Source: Bacteroidales bacterium
Lineage (GTDB): Bacteria > Bacteroidota > Bacteroidia > Bacteroidales > Paludibacteraceae
Reading direction: 5' to 3'
DNA length: 13,779 nucleotides
Assembly (NCBI GenBank): GCA_900769035.1
Contig: CAAGFD010000204.1
Coordinates: forward strand, 1 to 13,779
Below, piece by piece: positions 1 through 7,111 of the stretch. Under the pieces are notes generated by a model that was not told where the DNA came from, searched no databases, and was given only the letters and a program-made list of their open reading frames with translations. The position numbers and the translations under genes are program-made. Every line of letters starts with the position of its first letter. The first letter of the stretch is position 1.

Positions 1-8
1 ATCCTCTG

Positions 9-16
9 CAAAGATA
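9..16 (-). promoter_or_regulatory. Possible -7 promoter element for a leftward gene outside the window
   Basis: Read on the minus strand this is TATCTTTG, a perfect match to the Bacteroidales -7 consensus TAnnTTTG. It would drive a gene to the left of the window, divergent from rubrerythrin. I see no convincing -33 TTTG at the right distance, so the call rests on the -7 element alone. The rest of 1-196 is AT-rich intergenic DNA with no gene that I can support. Confidence 0.4.
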
Positions 17-129
17 GTAATTTTATTTTTATACCACTATTATTTTAATGTTAAATTTCAAGTAAAAAAGTGCTATCGGATTTAAATAAATAAACCGAAT
101 ATAAATTTTACTTAATTAACGAAATTTCT

Positions 130-160
130 TTTTCCATATTAAAATAAATTACTAACTTCG
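130..160 (+). promoter_or_regulatory. Probable rubrerythrin promoter
   Basis: TAACTTCG at 153-160 matches the Bacteroidales -7 box TAnnTTTG at all but one fixed position. A T-rich stretch around 130-133 lies where a -33 element would be expected. The implied leader to the rubrerythrin ATG is about 30 nt. I see no OxyR- or PerR-like palindrome that I could defend. Confidence 0.35.
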
Positions 161-196
161 CATGTGATTATAGAACTAATATAAATTTATTCAATT

Positions 197-736
197 ATGG
201 CTAATAAATATTCTGGAACACAGACAGAAAAGAATTTGATGACGGCTTTTGCCGGAGAATCAGAAGCTCGTAATAAATATACCTATTTCGCTTCAAAAGC
301 AAAGAAAGAGGGTTTTGAGCAGATAGCTGAAATTTTTCAAAAAACAGCTGATAATGAAAAAGAACATGCTAAACTTTGGTTTAAAGAGTTGAATGGCATT
401 GGCGATACTGCACAAAATTTGCAATCTGCTGCTGAAGGTGAAAATTACGAGTGGACAGAAATGTATGAGGGTTTTGCTAAAACAGCCGAAGAAGAGGGAT
501 TTCCTGAATTAGCTTTCCGTTTTCGTCTCGTCGCTGCTATAGAAAAACGTCATGAAGAGCGTTATAGAGCATTGCTTAAGAACGTAGAAATGCAAGAGGT
601 GTTTGCAAAAAGTGAAGTTAAAGTTTGGGAGTGCCGTAATTGCGGTCATATCGTTGTCGGTGAAAAAGCTCCTGAAGTTTGCCCTACTTGTTTACATCCT
701 CAAGCTTATTTCGAAATTCATATTGATAATTTCTAA
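197..736 (+). CDS. rbr: Rubrerythrin
   Basis: Rubrerythrin is a cytoplasmic non-haem iron protein that reduces hydrogen peroxide to water in anaerobes, taking electrons from a rubredoxin or NADH-dependent donor. The 179-residue product shows the two expected parts. Residues 1-135 form the ferritin-like four-helix diiron domain, with ligand motifs GES (E21), NEKEH (E54, H57), TEMYE (E88, E91) and the IEKRHEE stretch (116-121). Residues 143-175 form the C-terminal rubredoxin-like domain, with four iron-binding cysteines at C146, C149, C162 and C165 in a CxxC-x12-CxxC spacing. The length is close to the usual 190 or so. The ATG at 197 is the only sensible start and gives the canonical SGTQTEKNL beginning. 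A small rubredoxin-like gene follows 11 bases later and is probably co-transcribed. Identification is secure from the sequence. Confidence 0.97.
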   Translation: MANKYSGTQTEKNLMTAFAGESEARNKYTYFASKAKKEGFEQIAEIFQKTADNEKEHAKLWFKELNGIGDTAQNLQSAAEGENYEWTEMYEGFAKTAEEEGFPELAFRFRLVAAIEKRHEERYRALLKNVEMQEVFAKSEVKVWECRNCGHIVVGEKAPEVCPTCLHPQAYFEIHIDNF

Positions 737-747
737 TTTTATTTCTT

Positions 748-921
748 ATGGCAGCATGGAAATGTACAGTGTGCGGCTACATCTATCAAGGTGATAAAGC
801 TCCTGATATTTGTCCCGTATGTAAAGCTCCTGCTTCAAAATTTGTTAAGCTGGACGCTCCAAAATCAGACAAGGCAAAAAAAGGTTTTTTTGATAGTCTG
901 AAGAATTTGTTTAAAAAGTAA
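748..921 (+). CDS. Small rubredoxin-like protein (stand-alone rubrerythrin-type domain)
   Basis: This 57-residue gene starts at the ATG at 748, 11 bases after the rubrerythrin stop, and ends with TAA at 919-921. It begins MAAWKCTVCGYIY and has cysteines at 6, 9, 22 and 25. The spacing CxxC-x12-CxxC is that of the rubrerythrin C-terminal domain, not that of classical rubredoxin, where the two pairs are about 29 residues apart. It should bind one Fe(SCys)4 centre. After residue 35 comes a lysine-rich tail (KKGFFDSLKNLFKK) that looks like a short basic amphipathic helix. The tight spacing suggests a job with rubrerythrin, most simply as its electron-transfer partner, but that role is inferred. 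A bidirectional hairpin terminator follows. The coding call is strong: it has a conserved metal motif and lies in an operon. Confidence 0.88.
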   Translation: MAAWKCTVCGYIYQGDKAPDICPVCKAPASKFVKLDAPKSDKAKKGFFDSLKNLFKK

Positions 922-932
922 TTAATCTCAAA

Positions 933-960
933 AAAAAGCGGTGGTCTCCCATCGCTTTTT
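933..960. terminator. Bidirectional intrinsic terminator between convergent operons
   Basis: Hairpin with arms at 933-944 and 949-960 (core GCGGTGG / CCATCGC with one G-T pair, extended by five A-T pairs) and a four-base loop. A-tracts and T-tracts flank it on both sides, so it can end the rubrerythrin operon going right and the mnmD operon going left. Its right arm overlaps the mnmD stop codon at 959-961. Confidence 0.82.
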
Positions 961-1615
961 ATTTTTTTGTTCCTCTTAATATCTCTCTTTTTCCGCCCGG
1001 TGGTCCCGCCAATCGTTCTACTACAAATCCGATTTTTTGCATACGTCGACGTATCTCCCCTTTTGCACAATAAGTTACTAAAATCCCTTGATTGCGAAGA
1101 TGATCGTATATCTTTTTTAAAACCTCTTCGCTCCACATCTCAGGTTGTTTCTCAGGTGAAAATGCGTCAAAATATATCACATCATAGTAGTCGATTAATG
1201 ATATTGCAGTGAAGTCTGCCTTTAGTTTTCTAAATGTAAATGAAGGCGTTATCTCTACAAAATTGTTCCATTCCGACGTGTGTAAACGTTCAAATAATGA
1301 ATATTCAGTCGGATTTAATATGGTCGAATACTTTATATCTTTTATTACTTCATGTTGTAATGGATATTTCTCTATCGTTGTGTATGAAATATGCTTGTCG
1401 CTACCATGAATTAATGAAAGTATAGCATTCAATCCCGTACCGAAGCCGACTTCAAAGATGTCGATATTACTTTTGTCTATTTGTTTCAACCCACAATTAA
1501 TAAATATGTGTTGAGATTCGGTCAATGCACCTTTTACAGAGTGATAATGTTCGTCAATCTCTTGTACGTATAGTGTATTGCTGCCGTCTTTTGTCTGTTC
1601 TATCGTAATATCCAT
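959..1615 (-). CDS. mnmD: tRNA 5-methylaminomethyl-2-thiouridine-forming methyltransferase (MnmD / MnmC1-like)
   Basis: This is a SAM-dependent methyltransferase for the wobble uridine U34 of certain tRNAs, converting the nm5 group to mnm5, downstream of MnmE-MnmG. Visible motifs are the SAM-binding motif EVGFGTGLN (55-63), the MnmC-type catalytic segment DAFSPEKQPEMW (150-161), TYCAKGEIRR (181-190) and the terminal GPPGGKREILRG (204-215), matching the DUF752 domain of MnmC. At 218 residues it holds only the methyltransferase half; the FAD oxidase half of enterobacterial MnmC is absent. Stand-alone enzymes of this type are called MnmD and use nm5-tRNA made by the ammonium pathway. It is the last gene of the leftward operon, 34 bases after the tRNA-editing deacylase. 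The ATG at 1615 fits the domain start. The family is certain; choosing mnmD over mnmC follows from the length. Confidence 0.9.
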   Translation of the reverse strand: MDITIEQTKDGSNTLYVQEIDEHYHSVKGALTESQHIFINCGLKQIDKSNIDIFEVGFGTGLNAILSLIHGSDKHISYTTIEKYPLQHEVIKDIKYSTILNPTEYSLFERLHTSEWNNFVEITPSFTFRKLKADFTAISLIDYYDVIYFDAFSPEKQPEMWSEEVLKKIYDHLRNQGILVTYCAKGEIRRRMQKIGFVVERLAGPPGGKREILRGTKK

Positions 1616-1649
1616 ATCTTTGTTGTAGGTAAGCTTAATTTACATATTA

Positions 1650-2171
1650 TCAATAAAGAGAAATATATTCGTATGTATTGCCTACTGCGCTAAGGTACTT
1701 CTCAAAATTTTCTTTTGTGATTACTACAGTTCCTCGACAGTCATTTGGATGGAAAGATAGCTTATCTGCATTCTGTAAATTCTTATCCAAGAAAAGGTGT
1801 ACGTGATGCTCAGTGTCGTTAATTAATCCAAATGGAGATACACTGCCCGGTTCTAATCCTAAATATTTCATCATTCGTTCAGGTGATGCAAACGATAGTT
1901 TACCGCATGATGGAAGTCCTTGTGCTATAAGTGATTCTTTTAGCCTATGTTCCAAATCGTGAATGTCGAGGTCATAGTCACAATGGAAACATACTAAATA
2001 GTGCTTGTTGCCTTTGTGATTGCGGAAGAATAAATTTTTACAATGTATACTGCCATCGTTTTTCCACCATTTTTTTGCCTCTTCTATTGTTTTGCCTTCC
2101 GGATGATTATAATTTTCAAATGGTATATCGTGCTCTCTTAAATAGTTAAGTACAACTTCTTCTCTTGTCAT
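1650..2171 (-). CDS. Prolyl-tRNA editing deacylase, ProXp-ala (PrdX) type, YbaK/EbsC fold
   Basis: This trans-acting editing enzyme of the YbaK/aminoacyl-tRNA deacylase fold hydrolyses mischarged Ala-tRNA(Pro), protecting proteome fidelity in the cytoplasm. The 173 residues carry the family hallmarks in order: HPEGKTIEEA near the start, HCKNLFFR (43-50) with the catalytic-type lysine K45, KLSFASPERMMKYLGLEPG (91-109), SVSPFGLIND (110-119) and the late FHPND (140-144). SVSPFGLIND and SFASPERMMKYLGL are characteristic of the ProXp-ala/PrdX branch rather than of YbaK, which deacylates Cys-tRNA(Pro). The length is typical. It lies 13 bases downstream of the histidine phosphatase and 34 bases upstream of mnmD, so two tRNA-quality genes are adjacent. 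Substrate specificity is assigned from family motifs and could be checked against the ProXp subfamilies. Confidence 0.88.
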   Translation of the reverse strand: MTREEVVLNYLREHDIPFENYNHPEGKTIEEAKKWWKNDGSIHCKNLFFRNHKGNKHYLVCFHCDYDLDIHDLEHRLKESLIAQGLPSCGKLSFASPERMMKYLGLEPGSVSPFGLINDTEHHVHLFLDKNLQNADKLSFHPNDCRGTVVITKENFEKYLSAVGNTYEYISLY

Positions 2172-2184
2172 TTATATAGATGAT

Positions 2185-2775
2185 TTAAATTGATAATTTG
2201 CGTATTTCTCCATTGATAATTGGCGATATTTCATGGTAACTACAATTGAAGTGTGCGGCTATCATATTCCGAGCAAATTGCCCGTGAGTAACTATAATGA
2301 TGTTTTCGAAAGAGTAATTTGCTTTAATTTCTTTTAATGCTTTTTGTGCTCTATCGTATATTTCAATATCCGTTTCTGCAAATTTACCATATCTATTGCC
2401 ATTAATAATTTCTTCTGCATTAAAAGCATAAGAATCTCCTTTTTGAGGAAAACACCATTTGTCGTTTTTCTTAAATTTTTTGGCGGCTTCTGTAATTGTC
2501 ATTCCAGTATGTGGTCCCCAATTTCTTTCTCTTAATAGAGCCATAGGGATTATCGGTAGTGAAAATTTTTGTGAGATTATTTCTGCTGATTCTATAGCTC
2601 TTTTTAAGTCACTAGAAATTATGCAATCAAATTGCACATTAGTTTCTTGTAGGTGCTTAGCGGTGTTAATTATCTGATTTTTACCATTTTCTGTTAAATT
2701 ACCTGGTAAGTGTCCTTGCAGTATCATCTGCTTGTTTTCTATGGTTTCTCCATGCCTTACAATATATAGCATCAT
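2185..2775 (-). CDS. Histidine phosphatase family protein (phosphoglycerate mutase-like)
   Basis: This is a member of the branch-1 histidine phosphatase superfamily, which removes or transfers phosphate through a phosphohistidine. The 196 residues show YIVRHGET (4-11) with R7 and the nucleophile H8, the second arginine in SSDLKRA (R59), the acid/base glutamate in LRERNWG (E83), and the C-terminal VTHGQFARN (162-170) with H164. These residues make it likely to be active. The sequence does not settle the substrate. At 196 residues it is shorter than true cofactor-dependent phosphoglycerate mutase (about 230-250), and relatives include CobC, fructose-2,6-bisphosphatases and broad-specificity phosphatases. 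Two ATG codons stand in tandem at 2775 and 2772, and either could be used. It is the third gene of the leftward operon, with gaps of 16 and 13 bases to its neighbours. Confidence 0.9.
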   Translation of the reverse strand: MMLYIVRHGETIENKQMILQGHLPGNLTENGKNQIINTAKHLQETNVQFDCIISSDLKRAIESAEIISQKFSLPIIPMALLRERNWGPHTGMTITEAAKKFKKNDKWCFPQKGDSYAFNAEEIINGNRYGKFAETDIEIYDRAQKALKEIKANYSFENIIIVTHGQFARNMIAAHFNCSYHEISPIINGEIRKLSI

Positions 2776-2791
2776 AATGTTTATCGGTAAT

Positions 2792-3493
2792 TTATCTATT
2801 TGGTTTTATCATCTCTTCATTAGCATAGTCTACGGCACGATTGATAAAATCGCAAAATGGCTTTGTGGTTTCAAAAATTTCAGCAACTCGTTTTACTACG
2901 TTTGGTGACGTGATGAGATCATTATCTATTACTGCATTAAGGCAATAACTTTTCAGTCGCATCCAATCGGAATATGGTGCAGCTTCATCGTATCCTTTCG
3001 GTACTTTTTTCAAAGCCCCTTCCATATCCACTACAAATCGTGTATCAACTTTGCGTAATACATCTTTTTCAAATTCATTCCATCCGTCACAAATGTCTTC
3101 CCTAATAATTTTTACAGCATTTGAATCATAACAATAATTGCCTGATGCAAGCATATGAGCATTAGGATATTTGTCAGTAGTACCTGTACTTACGTGAAAG
3201 TAATATCCCGCATGCATAGATTTTTTACCTCCTGGTGCGATAAATACTCCAAAATGAGTCTTATATGGTGTTTTGTCCTTACTAAAGCGTGTATCTCGAT
3301 AAAATCGGTATGTACAATCGGTAAGTTTTAAATTCTTTACTTTACTATCAAATTTTCCTACCTCTTGTATTAGGTCAATAGCAATATTGTTCCATTTTGC
3401 TTGAACCCTTTTGTACCAATCTTTATTTGTTGTAAACCATTCTCGATTGTTGTGTTTATCAACTTCTTGTAAAAAATTAATTATATCTTGCAT
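2792..3493 (-). CDS. DUF2461 domain-containing protein
   Basis: This 233-residue protein is recognised as DUF2461 (TIGR02453-like) by its beginning (INFLQEVDKHNNREWFTTNK, 5-24), the central RFYRDTRFSKDKTPYKTHFG stretch (63-82), and the following APGG....GYYFHVS segment. The family is widespread in Bacteroidota and Proteobacteria and has no established biochemical role. I see no signal peptide, membrane segment or metal motif, so it is probably cytoplasmic. The length is normal for the family. It starts 12 bases after the nitroreductase stop and ends 16 bases before the histidine phosphatase, placing it firmly in the same transcript. The start at 3493 gives the expected domain N-terminus. Function unknown. 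Confidence 0.88.
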   Translation of the reverse strand: MQDIINFLQEVDKHNNREWFTTNKDWYKRVQAKWNNIAIDLIQEVGKFDSKVKNLKLTDCTYRFYRDTRFSKDKTPYKTHFGVFIAPGGKKSMHAGYYFHVSTGTTDKYPNAHMLASGNYCYDSNAVKIIREDICDGWNEFEKDVLRKVDTRFVVDMEGALKKVPKGYDEAAPYSDWMRLKSYCLNAVIDNDLITSPNVVKRVAEIFETTKPFCDFINRAVDYANEEMIKPNR

Positions 3494-3505
3494 TTTGTAA
3501 TTACA

Positions 3506-4195
3506 TTATTTCCATTCAAAATTGGTTTTATCTGCCCCAATTTCGAAATGACATTTGGCAATGCCTAAATCTATTTTTGTGTATCCAAAAATGGAGAATC
3601 GTTTAGTGGCGATTACTGTTGCTTTGTTGCCATTTACAGGTGCTTCGTACTCAAAATAAAATTTTTGTTGATTCATTGCTGTTGGAGCCAATAGTGCTGT
3701 AGTTACTCCTTTTTTAAACCATTCCGGTGTATCTGTACTTATATTGCTTACTTCTTCCGGTAATTTATGTTTGATTGTATGAGGTGCTTCATCTCCGTAT
3801 CCTATGGCTATCATACAACAGAGTTTCTCATCTTTTTCTTTGGTATAAGCATCTTTTATGTTGTTGTAAGTTAATCCTACCCAACATGTATTCAATCCCA
3901 ACTGTTGTGCATAAAGTACCAATTGCTCTCCATAATAGCCTATGCGCTCGTCAAGTGATTCGGATTTCTTGCCTATCATGGCTATATAATTTGTTACTCC
4001 ATAAAACGTGCCATAAGCCATTTTACCTTTAAATGCTTTTGGTTCGTTGGTAATCAACTGTATATGTAAATCTCCTTTTGAGTTTACTTCTTTAATTTTT
4101 TCTTCAATAATATTCACTATGCCCGGTTCGAGTGGCATATTTTTGTACTTTCTTACAGATTGGCGCTGTGCTACAGCTTCTAATAACGTTGTCAT
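3506..4195 (-). CDS. Nitroreductase family protein (TM1586-like)
   Basis: This is a likely FMN-dependent NAD(P)H oxidoreductase of the nitroreductase superfamily, cytoplasmic and 229 residues long. RQSVRKYK (11-18) is the phosphate-binding start typical of the fold. Later come YGEQLVLYAQQLGLNTCWVG (88-107), GYGD (132-135) and ALLAPTAMNQQKF (167-179). The closing DLGIAKCHFEIGAD (209-222) is typical of the TM1586-type subgroup, in which two similar halves make one pseudo-dimer. The natural substrate is unknown; such proteins reduce nitroaromatics, quinones or flavins. It is the first gene of a five-gene leftward operon and is preceded by a good Bacteroidales promoter, so its promoter probably sets expression of all five. 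The ATG at 4195 follows the predicted transcription start by only about 15 bases. Confidence 0.9.
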   Translation of the reverse strand: MTTLLEAVAQRQSVRKYKNMPLEPGIVNIIEEKIKEVNSKGDLHIQLITNEPKAFKGKMAYGTFYGVTNYIAMIGKKSESLDERIGYYGEQLVLYAQQLGLNTCWVGLTYNNIKDAYTKEKDEKLCCMIAIGYGDEAPHTIKHKLPEEVSNISTDTPEWFKKGVTTALLAPTAMNQQKFYFEYEAPVNGNKATVIATKRFSIFGYTKIDLGIAKCHFEIGADKTNFEWK

Positions 4196-4215
4196 ATTAT
4201 TGATTTTAGTTTATG

Positions 4216-4244
4216 CAAAGGTAATAATTTCATATGATATACAA
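4216..4244 (-). promoter_or_regulatory. Promoter of the leftward nitroreductase-mnmD operon
   Basis: On the minus strand, TACCTTTG (4223 down to 4216) is a perfect TAnnTTTG -7 box, and TTG (4244-4242) lies 18 bases upstream as a -33 element. The resulting leader to the ATG at 4195 would be very short. It is back to back with the promoter of the STAND/channel operon. Confidence 0.7.
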
Positions 4245-4267
4245 TGTAAGATATTAATTTATTTTTA

Positions 4268-4298
4268 TTGTATAATCAAATAATTATGCTTAACTTTG
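4268..4298 (+). promoter_or_regulatory. Promoter of the STAND NTPase / channel operon
   Basis: TAACTTTG at 4291-4298 is a perfect Bacteroidales -7 box, with TTG at 4268-4270 placed 20 bases upstream. Transcription would begin near 4305, leaving an AT-rich leader of about 90 bases before the ATG at 4396, which is long compared with the other leaders in this window. I see no strong hairpin in it. The operon therefore has its own promoter rather than borrowing one from a neighbour. Confidence 0.68.
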
Positions 4299-4395
4299 CC
4301 ATTGTTAATGTATTAGCTTTCTACTTGATATTATAATCTCTTTAGTTGCTTATTGTATAATTTTTATTGTTGCATTAATTAAACATTAATTGAGT

Positions 4396-7101
4396 ATGGG
4401 TAAATTTCGTAGATATAATGTTTTTATTAGTTCTACGTTCAAGGATATGGATTTTGAACGAGATATTATCAAGTTTAAAATTATTCCTAGAATTAATCAA
4501 GAGTTGAAAAACTATAATGTAGAACTCACCGCTATTGATTTAAGAGTGGGAATCAATACAAAAAATTTGAGTGAAGTTAAAGCTACTCAGAAAATATTAG
4601 ATATTTGTGCTCAAAGCATAGATAACTCTCGTCCTTTTTTTATCGGGTTGATTGGTGCTCGTTATGGTTGGATTCCTTCTAATGAAGAATGGAATAAATT
4701 TATAAGACGTCTTCCAAAAGAACATCAAATAAGTATGCAAGAGACTCGCGGTAAAAGTGTTACCGAGATAGAAATCATGTATGGTGCTCTAAATCAATAT
4801 AGTCTTGATAATTCTAACGTGATGTTCTTTATGCGTAATTTTGATTCGTATAAGGATATTCCTGCTGAGTATTTGGATAAATATGTCGATAATGACCCGG
4901 AAAAATTAGATAAAATAAATGTTTTAAAACAACGTATTTATGATACTTTAAATACTAAAGGCGGGGATAATGATTACGTTGTGCCTTATTCTTTGAGATG
5001 GAATAATGAATGTAATGATTTTGATGATGAAAATTCTGAATTTGAGGAGTTAGCTTATCAACTCATTATGCATCATGTCGTTTCTGAAATAGAAGAGAAT
5101 GATTATGAATATAATTGGCAAATAGAAAAGGATATTGCTTTTTCTGCTCTCGAAGCAAAGTTATCTGGAATTTGTACCGAATTACCTTTTTATGAAAATA
5201 GAATGGAGAACACTCTTTTTGTAGGGGATGTGGGTAGTGGTAGAAGTACTTTGCTTGCTTATCAATATAAATTATATAAAGAGCAAACTGATGATATTTG
5301 TCTTGTTGCTTGCTTGAATAAATCTATTAAACTATTGTATCCTAGATATCTTCTTACTATGTGGTGCTTGGAGTTAGCTTCAATACTTGGAGAAGAATCT
5401 TGTGATTATGTTTCTTTCATTTCTAATGAAGAAGTAGGTATTCAAACTATTTGTGACGATTTTTATTGGCTTGTAGATAAAGCATTAGATCAGGGAAGAA
5501 GAGTTACCGTATTTATCGATGATGTGGATGCTTTTTTTCGTGTAAATCCAGGTGGAGCTTTCTTATCCTGGCTCGACCTACGCGTCAATGTACTTGCTAC
5601 TACTACTATTGATTTCTATAAAGAAACTATTTTATATCATAATAATTTTGACGTTGTTACTCTCGATTATCTATCTAAATCCAACCAGAAAAAATTAATC
5701 TCTTCGTTAGAAAAAAAATATTATTTTGAACTTCCGGAAAAAGTTAAGAAAAAGCTCGTGAAAGACGATCATTTACCTGTTTTTACCTCTACTTGGTTTC
5801 GTATTTTCTGTTTATTGAATTCTGTTGATTTTGATGAAATACGAAGTAATATTAATTTTCAATCTGCCCTTGAAAGTTATTTGTTGTCAATATATGATGA
5901 TATTTTTTCTTCATGTGATGATAATGAAGAGTTGATTCCAAATTTGTTCCTTTCTGTTGTTTGCACAATGTATGGATATGATAATGATTGGTATCAAAAT
6001 TTACTGGGATATCTAAGTAGTTCGCCTTTCGGATTAACTTTAGATGATTTAAGACAATTGGCAGGAGAAGATTGGGATGATGTTGAATGGCAACATATTA
6101 GTTATTTTTTGAGCGATTTTATTGAAGTGGAATTTTTTGAAAAAAGAATTATTTCTAAATTTCCATATTTCGGGTTTGATGAAAATACGCCTTATAATGA
6201 TCTTGTCAGTTTCTTCGAAACTTATCCTCCTAAAGATGAAACCAATTTTGATAATTTCGGATATGCAATGCTTAATGTTGAAACTCCTCTCGTAAAGTAT
6301 AATTCTAAAATTTACCCACTCTCTCTTTCTGTTGTTTATGCTCTAATAAATAATGATTGGTTTGAGGATGAAAAAATAGATGATTTTTGTGAGGTGTTAT
6401 CAAACAGCGAGATTTCTGAATTGATGGAGCAATTTCATAATATATTATCTTATTATGATAAGAATTATTTGTTACCAATTGAGGTAGAAAATGCCTTTAA
6501 TAATTGGGAAGAATTGTTGACAAAGCGAGAAAGAAAGGAATTAATTAAACTCTTTGATACAATCGAAAATAAATTTAATTATAAGCATAAGATATTAAAT
6601 GCCTTAGATAAGATATACAAGTACTCTCCTGAATTAAAAAAGCCAGAAGGGAATATAATTAATGATAGTTTGTCTGAATTATATCAAATTAGAGAGAAGA
6701 ATCCTATGGCTGAACTTTTGTCTTTGCATGATAATGTGTGCAATGCTTATGATGTACTAAAAGATGTAGATAGAATAAATAATGAATACCAATTAGAGTA
6801 TATTCTGTTTATTTTCCTTCATGTTTTTGGCTCTGCTATGAAAGTTCTTAAAACTAAAAGTGTAGTAGGAGATGATGCGAAAATTATTTCGGATATTTTG
6901 TCTTCATCAGAGTATGGCTATATCATTTGTTATTATCGATTGAGGTATGCATTTCCTTTTAATTCTGCATTAAACAAAATTGCTATGATGATGGAGCTAT
7001 CTGCCGAAAGAATTGCCGAAAGAGAATCTTGTATATATCCGCATAGTAATAACATTAAAGATTGCTTGTCTGAAATTATTGATTTAATGGATAAATTATG
7101 A
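4396..7101 (+). CDS. STAND-type NTPase with N-terminal DUF4062 domain (putative NLR-like sensor)
   Basis: This is a 901-residue, probably cytoplasmic protein. Residues 7-150 match DUF4062, the N-terminal domain of TEP1/NPHP3/NWD-type proteins: YNVFISSTFKDMDFERD (7-23), IDLRVGI (47-53), SRPFFIGLIGARYGW (78-92) and SVTEIEI (121-127). A P-loop NTPase follows, with Walker A GDVGSGRST (277-285; arginine R283 replaces the usual lysine), Walker B VTVFIDDVDAF (370-380) and a possible sensor strand LATTT (400-404). SPFGLTLDDLRQLAG (543-557) and the following helices resemble a STAND winged-helix domain. Residues from about 650 to 901 look helical, are rich in Asp, Glu and Asn, and match nothing I recognise; this is where a sensor would sit. 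No membrane segment is seen. I chose the ATG at 4396; an in-frame TTG at 4390 would add two residues. A channel gene follows 10 bases later. The domains are read with good confidence; a defence role is inference. Confidence 0.85.
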   Translation: MGKFRRYNVFISSTFKDMDFERDIIKFKIIPRINQELKNYNVELTAIDLRVGINTKNLSEVKATQKILDICAQSIDNSRPFFIGLIGARYGWIPSNEEWNKFIRRLPKEHQISMQETRGKSVTEIEIMYGALNQYSLDNSNVMFFMRNFDSYKDIPAEYLDKYVDNDPEKLDKINVLKQRIYDTLNTKGGDNDYVVPYSLRWNNECNDFDDENSEFEELAYQLIMHHVVSEIEENDYEYNWQIEKDIAFSALEAKLSGICTELPFYENRMENTLFVGDVGSGRSTLLAYQYKLYKEQTDDICLVACLNKSIKLLYPRYLLTMWCLELASILGEESCDYVSFISNEEVGIQTICDDFYWLVDKALDQGRRVTVFIDDVDAFFRVNPGGAFLSWLDLRVNVLATTTIDFYKETILYHNNFDVVTLDYLSKSNQKKLISSLEKKYYFELPEKVKKKLVKDDHLPVFTSTWFRIFCLLNSVDFDEIRSNINFQSALESYLLSIYDDIFSSCDDNEELIPNLFLSVVCTMYGYDNDWYQNLLGYLSSSPFGLTLDDLRQLAGEDWDDVEWQHISYFLSDFIEVEFFEKRIISKFPYFGFDENTPYNDLVSFFETYPPKDETNFDNFGYAMLNVETPLVKYNSKIYPLSLSVVYALINNDWFEDEKIDDFCEVLSNSEISELMEQFHNILSYYDKNYLLPIEVENAFNNWEELLTKRERKELIKLFDTIENKFNYKHKILNALDKIYKYSPELKKPEGNIINDSLSELYQIREKNPMAELLSLHDNVCNAYDVLKDVDRINNEYQLEYILFIFLHVFGSAMKVLKTKSVVGDDAKIISDILSSSEYGYIICYYRLRYAFPFNSALNKIAMMMELSAERIAERESCIYPHSNNIKDCLSEIIDLMDKL

Positions 7102-7111
7102 TTGCTACTAT

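Noticed and set aside
603..794. 63-codon plus-strand frame overlapping the end of rubrerythrin
   Set aside because: It is a shifted frame inside rubrerythrin and the rubredoxin-like gene, with a low-complexity hydrophobic product.
786..1136. Long open frame on the minus strand across the rubredoxin-like gene and the end of mnmD
   Set aside because: It runs antisense to the small iron-binding gene and through the terminator, overlaps the mnmD C-terminus in another frame, and has no recognisable domain.
3775..4032. 85-codon plus-strand frame antisense to the nitroreductase
   Set aside because: It has no motif and lies fully within a gene with strong family identity.
4390..4392. TTG as the start of the STAND NTPase gene
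   Set aside because: An ATG lies two codons downstream at 4396, ATG is the normal start in this lineage, and the extra residues add nothing to the DUF4062 domain.
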